The notes under the pieces are model-generated. The model was not told where the DNA came from and ran no database searches. It saw only the letters and a list, made by a program, of their open reading frames with translations. Source: Notospermus geniculatus (lineage: Eukaryota > Nemertea > Pilidiophora > Heteronemertea > Lineidae). Taken from it: 64,000 nucleotides of DNA. Made by a program: the position numbers and the translations under genes. The first letter of the stretch is position 1. Each line of letters opens with the position of its first letter. Below are positions 48,946-59,385 of this stretch, piece after piece. The stretch covers positions 939,838-1,003,837 of the forward strand of contig NMRB01000003.1 of assembly GCA_002633025.1 (NCBI GenBank). Reading direction: 5' to 3'.

Positions 48946-51900
48946 AATAGTAAACTACGTGCGGAAGCAGATATTGGTATTCCTGTACACCTGGTGTTCT
49001 TCGCCTATTAGTTCTTCAGGTATTGCCTTCAAATGCTGTTGGAAGCTATCATACCAGGAGGAATGCCCGGTTAATCCTTCTGGCCATTGACTTTACCATC
49101 CAGAAGCTCTTATTGCTATCCTAAGCATTAACAACAGGCCTAGCTCCAACTGATGCTGCTTTGTTAGCTGTGGCTAGAATAATTGGCAGTGAAAGTTGCA
49201 TTCAACAATACAATACACATTTAATTCAAAGTGACGTTTTGTGTCCTTTGATCTTCATGTGACTTTCATGTCCAGTGGGTTAATGTGTAAGATAAAGAAA
49301 ACAAGTGGGAGAAAAGCTATGTGAAAGCGACACTCTCAAAGGATTACTTTGATCAAAGACCAAGTACATAGGGAAAAGCAATTTTAAAGAACAAAGCCTA
49401 GGTAATTAACTATAGAATGCCCAAGGGTTTGATTTTTTCTAGCATTACACTTTGATAACCCATCGTCTACAAGGCTACTTAGTATATGATGCCACCTTAT
49501 TTGGCATCACACTCTTGAGCATTTGAAAACTTCCAGCAATACTTTCATTGTGTATCTGTATTGTGACGAACTGTAGCCCCTTGTGATGGAATCAGCATCT
49601 GTAGAATAATCCTTGTTTATCTGGCTGTACGTCTTTTCGCTGTATCCAACTTGCAGCAGCTGCCATGCCCACACATTTTACCACAATAGTTCTTGAACAG
49701 AACAAACCCTGGAATTGCCCTATGGTTAATGATTCTATCCTTTGTAGCCAATGCTTTTCTTTTCCTGCAGTTAGAGCAACAGGGAGTGAAACCCTAGGTG
49801 TAATCCACTATGCTTAGTCCATGTTGTCATTGGTGACAGTCGTACTGAAGGAGGGTGCTGCCCTATTCACACCAAACCATTTCAACTTAAATTTGAGCAA
49901 GAAGGAATAGATATTTGGGAGGTGCACAGGAGGACACCAACGCTCCTGGCGAAAAGGTGCTTGTCAAAGACAGGAGGCATACAGCTCTCTCAAATGCAGG
50001 GGGTTCGTCAGGTAAAGTACCGAACCCAAGACCACAGTGATTAGAGGCAGTAATGTTGTCATGATTAGATGCCAAGCACGGGTAGATTGATGTGGTTTCT
50101 TGATGCTGTAGAGTGGAAGGTTCAACATTTCGTCAGCAAGGACTTTTGGTCCAGGACATTTCATCTCCTGGGACATTATGTCCCTTTTCGTCACCGGATT
50201 GTGTGACATCATGTGTCAACTACCAGATCTTTCTCCTATATCTTGCAACTGAAACCATCTGAAGAGCAGCGAAATCATTGTCAAAGGCAGCAGCCCTGTG
50301 ACCTCAAATGACGCCATGGCCCATTCATCACACCCAATAAAATGCACCGCTTTATGGATCTCATCCAGTATTGCATGTCATGAGATCGGGATTACCAGCA
50401 GTTAGTATCTGTTGATCAACACCTATGAACGTAATCCATCCCGGTCTCGTCATAAGCACTCATCCAGCAACAAGTGGTAATCGCGCTAACATCACCTGTT
50501 CTAAGGACATCCAAGGAGACCGTCAATATTAATCCACTACGCAATAATTGCTGGATGCTGTGGATCGGAGCTGTTCGTGCATCGCTAGGGATGCTCCCTG
50601 GTGACTGACATTTGTAATTGGGTCAATTATCTTCAGATGAGGTATGTGAGGACTGGTGGCTATTTTGTGGTCAGACCATCTCCTAGCGGAAATATGGTCC
50701 CTCTAGGTGAAGGTCATACTGGTGTTGTCCAAGAGGAAGGGACAGGTGACATGTTGGTGTTCAGGATTGCTGTGTGGGGTGCGGATGAAAGTGAATGGTG
50801 AAAATGGACATTGCGTAGAGAGCAATACAGATGGAAACACTTGGTGGCCTTCGCTGTCGCAATATAGAGATGTAACAGTAACTCCCCCCATTTGAACGAA
50901 GGTGAAAGAACAGATTTCCTTTCCACAAGTACAAAACAGATTCACTCGCCAGGAAAACCTCATGCCAGAGTATCCAATATTCATGACCAGACGTTATCTG
51001 TTAGTACATTGTGATTTCACCCTAACTATGCCCACAAATAAAGTACATATCAATGCACATGATGAAGGACAACAGGTCCCGTAAAATTGCCAGCCCAGGC
51101 TTTCAATACGTGAAGGAAGTGTATAGAAATGATGCAAACAATGTCTACTAATGAATCTACATCAACCTTGGTCACAGGTTTTCTTAAGAAAGGATAAGGA
51201 CTTGGAATTGCAATTAGGTACGAGGTTCATGATACAGAATTTATCCAGGCATCTTTTGAGCGGTTCATCCTTGGAAACCTCTGTGATGATTTGCGGTCTC
51301 TTTTCCAGAATTTCTTCATCAACACAACCTCGAACATCATTTTCAAGGAGCCTTTTCATAAGACAGAACCATGCCTTACTCTGTAGGAAATCAATCTGCT
51401 TCCTCTCCACCATACCCTAGTGAAAATTTGATCGAACACCGCTGATAACACAATCGCCTGACATGACAATTTCACACAAGGACACTGGAAGACAGGCCGA
51501 ACACGACAACACAATCAGGCCATCCACGAAGCTCATTTCACCAATTCGAGAACGAGAATTCTTGATTAAGTTTTCCAGCTACAGGCTTTTTAACCACCAC
51601 TGTATTTTTAATCCTAAACCACGTCAATGTCAGCAGCATCCAATCTGGTGACATGAGGCAGGAAACTAGCAAATGCTAAAGGCGAAGACTTGTCTTCAAG
51701 AAATCAACAACGCATGGAAAAGACAATTTCCTCGACACCTCATTTGGGAGTTGACACCAGTCAAGGTCAAGATATCATTAAGACTCGGATCTCCAATAAT
51801 TCAAATTCTCTACACACCCCATTGACGTTCTTGGTCATTATTAGGTGGCCTTTCAATGAACTGCAGTTCGATGGCATACTCACATCAAATCAGATTTGCC

Positions 51901-52350
51901 AATATAACAGTTATTAGCTTTCCAGAAAATGACTAGCTGACTGACTACAAAATGACTTGTGGTAAAAGAAGAAAAATTTGTGAAAATTTGCCACCAAAAC
52001 AGATGGCATGCTACATTTATGAAACGGTTGTTAAGGGATGGACTAGGTGTGGAAAAGAAGATGAAACTGAACAATGATAGGCCTAGACATAATCTCTGCA
52101 TAATGCTCTTCTTCCTTGATTTGATTGACCTGACTAATTAAGAACTGCAAAATGAGCACCCCAATTTTGACAATGCGAGGAAACAATCCCACGGAGCCCA
52201 TCAGGTAATATACCATGTTCATTCACGCAACTTCGACCGATCAATCTTGTCCATGATCAGAGATGCAACTAGTGGCACACACATTCACACCACACGTTTC
52301 CACCGATTTATTCAATAACTAACGCAATAAATAACATGACATCCACCGTA

Positions 52351-52376
52351 CCTGTGAGGTCTAGGAGGAGTATCCA
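52351..52376 (-). CDS. KIF26: KIF26-like kinesin, likely start exon, copy A (ATG to first donor)
   Basis: The minus strand reads ATG GAT ACT CCT CCT AGA CCT CAC AG|GTACGG, giving MDTPPRPH plus two bases. The phase (two bases, AG) joins to the G that opens the 41-kb exon, making AGG (Arg) and the join RAAQKL. That Arg-Ala-Ala-Gln-Lys-Leu string is conserved in KIF26, which is strong support for this splice. The ATG has A at -3 and G at +4, a good start context, and the donor is strong. The predicted protein would lack the long Cys-rich N-terminal region of vertebrate KIF26, so this may be an alternative promoter or a naturally short form. The other copy is at 54295-54320; only one is likely real. 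Unseen exons between here and 41 kb remain possible. Confidence 0.62.
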
Positions 52377-52575
52377 TCGTCAGTGATTTTAATCCATATT
52401 TGATTCATAATCCATACGTCGAATAACTGATAATCCGCCGAACGTCAAACGCAGCTCCGAGATTGTGGACACTCGCATCTTCATCAACAATACACCAACG
52501 TACATACACTGGATGCTCGCTGGCTGAGCTAGCACAGGCAGCTGATTGCTATGGTCACATGATCAGCTAACGTTC
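52377..52575 (-). promoter_or_regulatory. 5' leader and proximal promoter of KIF26-like gene, with upstream ORF (copy A)
   Basis: Just upstream of the start codon (higher coordinates, minus strand) lies a short leader with no splice acceptor close to the ATG. It contains an upstream ORF of about 30 codons, starting ATG AAG ATG CGA near 52476 and ending TAA 11 bases before the main ATG, in a different frame. Such an ORF would be expected to reduce initiation at the main start. No TATA box is evident. Further up are a CATGTGAC E-box-like site and GCTAGC-containing palindromic patches. The transcription start itself cannot be placed. The same arrangement is present in the second copy at about 54321-54519. 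Confidence 0.4.
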
Positions 52576-53079
52576 TCTGGAGCTTGCTAGCAGAACTGCC
52601 GTAACTAGATTACCTGGCAAGCTAGGCAAACTCAGGAGCGAATGGAGCAAGACCAACAATTGGCAAATTTAGCAAACTTGATTATGGACTCAATAACAGG
52701 AGAACCCAATAACGGCAACAGGGTATGATGTAGGGACACCTTTAAAAAGACACAGAATTTGGCCTTGAGTGTCTCCAGCTCTGTCATTTGAGAATCTGAC
52801 GACTGTTACATGTACCGTGATATGGGAACACCGTCATCAACTAGTGTTAGCTGTTAGCGCTAACACGGTCACAAAGCCTTGATGATTTAGCGATTCCTGA
52901 CAGACTAGAGATATCATCAGAGGAGTTCAATGGATGGATGCCTGTTGCATACTGAATGAGGACATCAGCAAACATGCTGTAGGTGAAGGGATCAAACCAG
53001 GCGTGTTAGGACAACGGTCATGCAGAACCTGACACTGGTATTGTTGATCAGGGGAGGGGAGATCAGGGGATCTTGGGCT

Positions 53080-53150
53080 GTCATTGTGGTGCAGTGGACG
53101 CATCACCACCTGTCACTTCTGAGGGTTCAGGGTTCAATCTCTAGTCGACC
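53080..53150 (+). repeat. tRNA-like (SINE head) sequence, copy A
   Basis: TGTGGTGCAGTGGA resembles the RNA polymerase III A box and GGTTCAATCTC, about 45 bases downstream, resembles the B box (10 of 11 consensus positions). The intervening sequence does not make a convincing cloverleaf, so it looks like a decayed tRNA-derived SINE head. The same sequence recurs at about 55022-55095 in the duplicate block. Confidence 0.4.
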
Positions 53151-54294
53151 TTCATCTTTATGTGATCTGCTTTCTTCCTGCTGTTCAGTCCACTGAATTT
53201 ACCGAATGATGTCTTTTGACCGGCTCTAGGACTTTTCGCCCTGGACATTTTGTCGCTGACTTTTCACTCCCAAGGATATTTCATTCGTCCATGACAATAC
53301 AATGATACTGTATTTGGCTCTTGTTCCAATGTTTGAATAAGTACCAATCAAGAAGAGAGCCAACTGTTTTTTCAGAACTGAACAGAGGCATATTGATATA
53401 CAGGTTGGTTCGAAAATCTGACAATGTGTTCCAGTCAACTACCAGGTGAATCACATTCAACGATCAGAATATCTGATACCCCCCTCATAGGTTTCATCCC
53501 ACATAGTGCAAGCGTCATGATAGCCTGATCGAATCCTCACCTTTCAAAATGGCTAATGTTGCCTATTCTGTGATAATCCCCTCATTTCAAACAACATGCA
53601 AATTGTTGTCTATACATGCCTCCGTGATGACAACACATGAAATCATGGCCTTAAGTTTCATGTATCATTTTGAAAGTTATGGATTTAAAGTTTCAAATCG
53701 ATAAGCATAACATTTCAGAGATCATTAGAAAATCATGACTTTGCCTCCGAGCTTCAAATATTGATTGAACTGGAAAGTTATTACAGTGTTTATTTACCAT
53801 CATTGAAACAGAGTCTTAACCATTTCAAGCCTTTGGTGTTGAGGAAACTGGCCTTAAAATAGCACAGCTACAGGTTCAACAGGTGGTCAAGCCTGCCCAG
53901 AATGCAAGCTGATAATCAGCGGATGCCTTTCCACCTCTTCTCTCCATGATGAAGCTGATTCAACCATTTGAGGCTTGGTCGTACTTTTTACTACGAGAAA
54001 AGCGACTACAAAAGTCACCCAAATGTTGAAACTACATGTAATCACACCACCCTGAAGGACTTCACAATTGCTCTCGGATGCGGGCAGCAGTGTCAAGGAA
54101 TAGTCAGTCAGTTGACCAATAGATGTCACTATGGTCCAATTCAATGCCTAGTGGACCCATTCATGGTTGATTGAGCACCAATCANAATCTTGTCCATGAT
54201 CAGAGATGCAACTAGTGGCACACACATTCACACCACACATTTCCACCGATTTATTCAATAACTAACGCAATAAATAACATGACATCCACCGTAC

Positions 54295-54320
54295 CTGTGA
54301 GGTCTAGGAGGAGTATCCAT
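54295..54320 (-). CDS. KIF26: KIF26-like kinesin, likely start exon, copy B (haplotype duplicate)
   Basis: The coding bases, start context and donor are identical to the exon at 52351-52376. It sits in the second member of a 1.95-kb duplicated block separated from the first by one N at 54185. The duplicate is best read as the other haplotype of the same locus left in the assembly. A true tandem copy of promoter plus first exon cannot be excluded from sequence alone. Confidence 0.55.
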
Positions 54321-56693
54321 CGTCAGTGATTTTAATCCATATTTGATTCATAATCCATACGTCGAATAACTGATAATCCGCCGAACGTCAAACGCAGCTC
54401 CGAGATTGTGGACACTCGCATCTTCATCAACAATACACCAACGTACATACACTGGATGCTCGCTGGCTGAGCTAGCACAGGCAGCTGATTGCTATGGTCA
54501 CATGATCAGCTAACGTTCTCTGGAGCTTGCTAGCAGAACTGCCGTAACTAGATTACCTGGCAAGCTAGGCAAACTCAGGAGCGAATGGAGCAAGACCAAC
54601 AATTGGCAAATTTAGCAAACTTGATTATGGACTCAATAACAGGAGAACCCAATAACGGCAACAGGGTATGATGTGGGGACACCTTTAAAAAGACACAGAA
54701 TTTGGCCTTGAGTGTCTCCAGCTCTGTCATTTGAGAATCCGACGACTGTTACAATGTATACCGTGATATGGGAACACCGTCATCAACCAGTGTTAGCTGT
54801 TAGCGCTAACACGGTCACAAAGCCTTGATGATTTAGCGATTCCTGACAGACTAGAGATATCATCAGAGGAGTTCAATGGATGGATGCCTGTTGCATACTG
54901 AATGAGGACATCAGCAAACATGCTGTAGGTGAAGGGATCAAACCAGGCGTGTTAGGACAACGGTCACCAGAACCTGACACTAGTATTGTTGATCAGGGGA
55001 GGGGAGATCAGGGGATCTTGGGCTGTCAATGTGGTGCAGTGGAATCATCAGCACCTGTCACCTCTGAGGGTTCAGGGTTCAATCTCTAGTCGACCTTCAT
55101 CTTTATGTGATCTGGTTTCTTCCTGCTGTTCAGTCCACTGAATTTACCGAATGATGTCTTTTGACTGGCTCTAGGACTTTTCGCCCTGGACATTTTGTCG
55201 CTGACTTTTCACTCCCAAGGATATTTCATTCGTCCATGACAATACAATGGTACTGTCTTTGGCTCTTGTTCCAATGTTTGAATAAGTAGCAATCAAGAAG
55301 ACAGCCAACTGTTTTTTCAGAAGGACTGATGCTGAACAGAGGCATATTGATATACAGGTTGGTTCGAAAATCTGACAATGTGTTCCAGTCGACTACCAGG
55401 TGAATCACATTCAACGATCAGAATATCTGATACCCCCATCACAGGTTTCATCCCACATAGTGCAAGCGTCATGATAGCCTGATCGAATCCTCACCTTTCA
55501 AAATGGCTAATGTTCCCTATTCTGTGATAATCCCCTCATTTCAAACAACATGCAAATTGTTGTCTATACATGCCTCCGTGATGACAACACATGAAATCAC
55601 GGCCTTAAGTTTCATGTATCATTTTGGAAGTTATGGATTTAAAGTTTCAAATCGATAAGCATAACATTTCAGAGATCATTAGAAAATCATGACTTTGCCT
55701 CCGAGCTTCAAATATTGATTGAACTGGAAAGTTATTATAGTGTTTATTTACCACCATTGAAACAGAGTCTTAACCATTTCAAGCCTTTGGTGTTGAGGAA
55801 ACTGGCCTTAAAATAGCACAGCTACAGGTTCAACAGGTGGTCAAGCCTGCCCAGAATGCAAGCTGATAATCAGCGGATGCCTCTCCACCTCTTCTCTCCA
55901 TGATGAAGCTGATTCAACCATTTGAGGCTTGGTCGTATACTTTTTACTACGAGAAAAAGTGACTACAAAAGTCACCCAGATTTTGACACTAATTACACCA
56001 CCCTGAAGGACTCCCCAAGTGCTCTCAGTCTCAGAGCAGTGTCAAGGAATAGGAGTTGTCAGCCAGTTGACCAATAGATGTCACTATGGTCCAATTCAGT
56101 GCCTATCGGACCCATTCATGGTTGATTGAGCACCAATCAGGAGAATTTTCTTATCTTTTGGTCCGCTAGAACTTTGCTGCCATCTTTGGCAACAGGTGCA
56201 GCTGACTGCTCCTACTACTGGAGCAATGTGAAAATCTCACCATAAGATGTGCTGCCGCCATCTATCAAGACAGTTACTAACTAAATGTGGAATCTGCCCA
56301 CAGTGCCCCTTTAATATGAAAACATGCCAGCTAGAAACGACCGCCAGGTTGCACCGATTCATTATACCAGTACGCTACATCTTCAATTGATTTTCTTAAA
56401 TATACGTCTCACGGTATCTGTGCGGCCATTTTCAGCTGTTTTCTCACATCCGTATTGATTAGAAATCTATATAGGTGAGATCAATTGTATTTCATTATGT
56501 TGGTAGAAAAACACCAACGTGGTTTAGAAATAAACGTGACATTACTTCACAGAAATCAATTTCTTTCAGGTGAAGTCAATGGCAGGCTGGAGTTAACCCT
56601 ATATTAGCGAAACTTTTTGAGGAAACTAAATGTACATGTACGTGTACATGTACATCGTAAACCAACCTCACTCTATTCACATGCCATGATAAG

Positions 56694-56849
56694 ATGACCG
56701 TCGGAACGCTGTTCTTCAGCATTCTGGTTCATGTATATCACTGTATCATCGCCAGTTCACACCATCTGATCTTGCCCGAACATTCTTACCCCATACCACG
56801 AACCGGTTACTCGGTGCTCGGCTGGCTCTCTTCAACCGGTTACACATCC
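56694..56849 (+). CDS. Possible first coding exon of an unrecognised secreted/membrane protein
   Basis: ATG at 56694 opens a frame whose first 20 or so residues are hydrophobic and signal-peptide-like (MTVGTLFFSILVHVYHCIIA). It reaches a consensus donor, TCCT|GTAAGT, at about 56850. The frame continues open past the donor to 57065. No downstream exon was found and no family is recognised. It would be divergent from the KIF26-like gene. It overlaps tail-to-tail with the minus-strand candidate at 57070-57357, so at most one is likely genuine. Confidence 0.25.
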
Positions 56850-57069
56850 TGTAAGTATGAAGCACTTTCTGGGTGGCAGGTGAAAACACTCGTTATATTT
56901 ACAAACAAGCTTGCTAGTTCTGTCGTCTACATAGCACATCTGCTGGGAAAATTGACAAAAGTCACAACGATGTCTGACCCTGAACATGGGCAATATCCTA
57001 ACAATTATGCCAGAGCAAAAGGCGTGGCATGCTCCACGTGTGCAAGTTGGTTCTACTATTTTTGATTTC

Positions 57070-57357
57070 CTAACAACTGACAGAAATGACCACCCATAGG
57101 TTCATTTGGTTTTGCCCATAGAGCTGACCAACTTGGGTCAGAAAAGTCAGCAGAGGAGCACCTACACTGTACACGAGAGACAGGTTCGCCTTAAGCTGTA
57201 GGGCACCAGAGACTGGATTATAACACCCCCGTCCGATGAGCTGATCAGCCAAGAAGGTGAGAGAAAATAGGATCAGACAAAGACCGATAATGACAAGGCT
57301 ATCACTGCCGCATGGGCCATCAGGTGATGAGGACATACTGAAAGAAGAAGTGGTATA
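57070..57357 (-). CDS. Possible membrane-protein exon, unrecognised
   Basis: A strong acceptor (ACTTCTTCTTTCAG) is followed one base later by ATG TCC TCA TCA. The frame reads about 95 residues to a stop at 57070, with one clear hydrophobic segment (LVIIGLCLILFSLTFLA) and a second weaker one (SLVYSVGAPLLTFLT). No poly(A) signal is obvious nearby. A possible internal donor follows LSLVYS. I do not recognise the family; it may be an exon of a neighbouring gene or a chance frame. Confidence 0.28.
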   Translation of the reverse strand, partial: YTTSSFSMSSSPDGPCGSDSLVIIGLCLILFSLTFLADQLIGRGCYNPVSGALQLKANLSLVYSVGAPLLTFLTQVGQLYGQNQMNLWVVISVSC

Positions 57358-58050
57358 AAGAAAAGATGCCGTGATCATGGGTCATTTTTATTCAAGTCAG
57401 GTGGGTATCATTCTTTTCTTCTTTTTTCATAATAAAGACAGAAATTTTTTTTCAATCGAACATAGATCTGAAGCCATAACCCTCCCAAGTTTCAAAATCC
57501 AAACCTACCGCTCACAGTGATGTTAGCAAATAAATTTGCAATTAACCTTGTGCAACCCACAAGACAACCTTGAAATGACAACTATACAACACATTACCGT
57601 ACATCCGACCTAAATAATGCATTGAATTTGCAATAAACTATCACAGCACATCAGGAACTTCCACACCATCATTATCAGAGTGCAAATTTTTCATACTACT
57701 GACTCAACTAGTAGCATGAAGGAGCACCAATTGGCAGCTGTAACAACGTTTCTATGCAAAAAGTCCTCACAGGAGACCAATTGACCGCCAGCCAGAGACC
57801 ACAAGTTGAATTAGCTCAAACATTTTATTATGATATAATGTAATGGTCACCACTGATTAGCTTAACAAATTCAATTACCGCATGTGTAAGAGCAATAAAC
57901 GCAGAATACTTGGAGTTGGCTGCATCCCACATTGAGCTGGGCAATTAACGTTAGCAAATATCACACCCTGCGAGTGAGAATGAACACATAAGAACAACAG
58001 GACTAACAAACCATCAGAGAGGGATAATTCCAAAGTGATTTCTATTTAAA

Positions 58051-58449
58051 CTGGAGCGAATACAAAAGCAAATTGGTGTGAATACAAAAGCAAATCGCTG
58101 GGAATACAAAAGCAAATCGCTGTGAATACAAAAGCAAATCGGTGTGAATACAAAAGCACTTTCCTGTGAATACAAAAGCACCTTGCTGTGAATACAAAAG
58201 CACCTTGCTGTGAATACAAAAGCACCTTGCTGTGAATACACAAAAGCACTTTCCTGTGAATACAAAAGCACCTTGCTGTGAATACAAAAGCACCTTGCTG
58301 TGAATACAAAGCACCTTGCTGTGAATACAAAAGCACCTTGCTGTGAATACAAAACAAAAGCAAATTGGTGTGAATACAAAAGCAAATTGGTGTGAATTCA
58401 AAAACAAGTAGGATTGAATTCAATAAGCCAATTGGTGGATTCAAAAGCA
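58051..58449. repeat. 22-bp minisatellite, about 16-18 units
   Basis: Tandem units of about 22 bp with a constant GAATACAAAAGCA and a variable part (AATTGGTGT, AATCGCTGT, CCTTGCTGT or CTTTCCTGT). The variants are arranged in blocks, with the CCTTGCTGT type in the centre and the AATTGGTGT type at the flanks. Because 22 is not a multiple of three, all three minus-strand frames stay open across the array and read like related peptides. They are artefacts of the repeat. Confidence 0.92.
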
Positions 58450-58697
58450 CAAACGTATTATCATGTTCCTCTGAATGATCTGATGAGTGGCCAGCATGCT
58501 ATCTAGAAGGTGCCAAGAAATGATGAATGATGAGCTCATGATGACATCAGGGTGAGCTCTTCTGATATCATGTGCGTTGGCATTTGTGATTCCGTGGACT
58601 GGTGACATCAAACTGGATGCATACGGATCTCTACTTCATGTGATGTCAACAGCCAACTTCAAGCCAAGTCTGATACATGTAGCCTACTTGGCAACCA

Positions 58698-58856
58698 GGG
58701 GCCGGTTGCACAAAACACATGTTAGCGCTAACATGGTGTTAGCGCTAACTTTTATGTTAGATGACGTCAAAATCCATTGTCATTTTACGTCATTTAACAT
58801 TATGTTAGCGCTAACATCATGTTAGCGCTAACATGAGTTTTGTGCAACCCAGCCCA
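58698..58856. mobile_element. Near-perfect hairpin MITE with GTTAGCGCTAAC motifs
   Basis: About 158 bp that folds end to end. The left GGTTGCACAAAACACATG pairs with the right CATGAGTTTTGTGCAACC, and the inner ATGTTAGATGACGTCAAAAT pairs with TCATTTTACGTCATTTAACAT. The self-complementary 12-mer GTTAGCGCTAAC occurs four times, twice in each arm. No ORF. The same 12-mer occurs near 52850 and 54797. Confidence 0.88.
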
Positions 58857-59203
58857 GGGCTCGAAGATGAATATTCAAATTGAGATTTGCCATTCTCATT
58901 TCCTCCACAGGATGGGGAACTTTAAGTTTCAACTTCATTTGCACAGAAATCGAAGTCAAGAACCACAACAGAACAATGGCACACCAATCCTAAAATACTT
59001 CCTTCAAGCCACTTTATAACATTTGAAACATCAAAGATCAATTTATGACTTGCACTCTCAAGACCCTCAGCGGAAGTCAGCATCAACCGCAGCGACATCA
59101 AAGTAATGAAATTGACTTCATCATATTTTGATAATGTCACGAGTAAACAGTGTGAAATGACAAGCACGATTGTGGATGGTGTTGGCTATGTTCCGCAGAA
59201 GAG

Positions 59204-59272
59204 AGCGTGGCGGTGCAGTTGCAAGGACGTTTAACTTGTAATTGGTAGGCCACCAGTTTGATTCCCAGTCAA
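59204..59272 (+). repeat. tRNA-derived SINE head
   Basis: GCGTGGCGGTGCAGTTGCAA, then GGACGTTTAACTTGTAATTG, then AGTTTGATTCCCAG has the layout of a tRNA-derived SINE head, with A-box and B-box-like parts at the usual spacing and an anticodon-stem-like middle. It has substitutions that make a working tRNA unlikely. A short run of the 22-bp minisatellite follows at 59329. Confidence 0.5.
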
Positions 59273-59328
59273 GGATCAAGTAAAGTGCTGAATGAGTTCC
59301 AAAGCAGCTTGTACATGAACTTAAAATT

Positions 59329-59385
59329 GATGTGAACACAAAAGCACCTTGGTGTGAATACAAAAGCAAATTGGTGTGAATACAA
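59329..59385. repeat. Short outlying copy of the 22-bp minisatellite
   Basis: About two and a half units (GTGAACACAAAAGCACCTTG, then GTGTGAATACAAAAGCAAAT) of the array at 58051-58449, 0.9 kb away. The array sequence has either been copied or was once part of a larger dispersed element. Confidence 0.85.

Larger units (their letters stand above)
41045..52350 (-). other. First intron of KIF26-like gene (to copy A start exon)
   Basis: A phase-2 intron of about 11.3 kb with donor GTACGG and acceptor CTTATCTTTCCAG. It contains an exact small palindrome (41760-41787), a 33-bp satellite array (45045-45425) and a foldback MITE (47894-48056). Open stretches on the minus strand at 41336-41692, 46492-47703, 48376-48945 and 51162-51413 are unexplained. 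No additional KIF26 exon, such as the Cys-rich N-terminal region known from vertebrates, was recognised here. Confidence 0.6.
52243..56139. repeat. Tandem duplicate pair split by one N (unmerged contig overlap 3)
   Basis: 52243-54184 and 54186-56139 are near-identical blocks of 1.94-1.95 kb joined at the N at 54185. The base after the N matches 52243 and the base before it matches 56139. Differences are scattered single bases and short indels. Each block carries the start exon, leader and upstream region of the KIF26-like gene. Confidence 0.87.

Noticed and set aside
56632-56656. TGTACATGTACGTGTACATG palindromic run as a regulatory site
   Set aside because: A short TACATG/GTAC simple repeat, which is symmetrical by nature.
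58014-58450. Three overlapping minus-strand frames of 121-134 codons with repeated CFCIHSKVLLYSQ-like peptides
   Set aside because: They are the three frames of the 22-bp minisatellite, which lacks stop codons in that direction. A repeat whose period is not a multiple of three gives the same peptide in every frame.
59204-59272. Functional tRNA gene
   Set aside because: B box is substituted and the acceptor and D stems do not pair well, so only a SINE head is supported.
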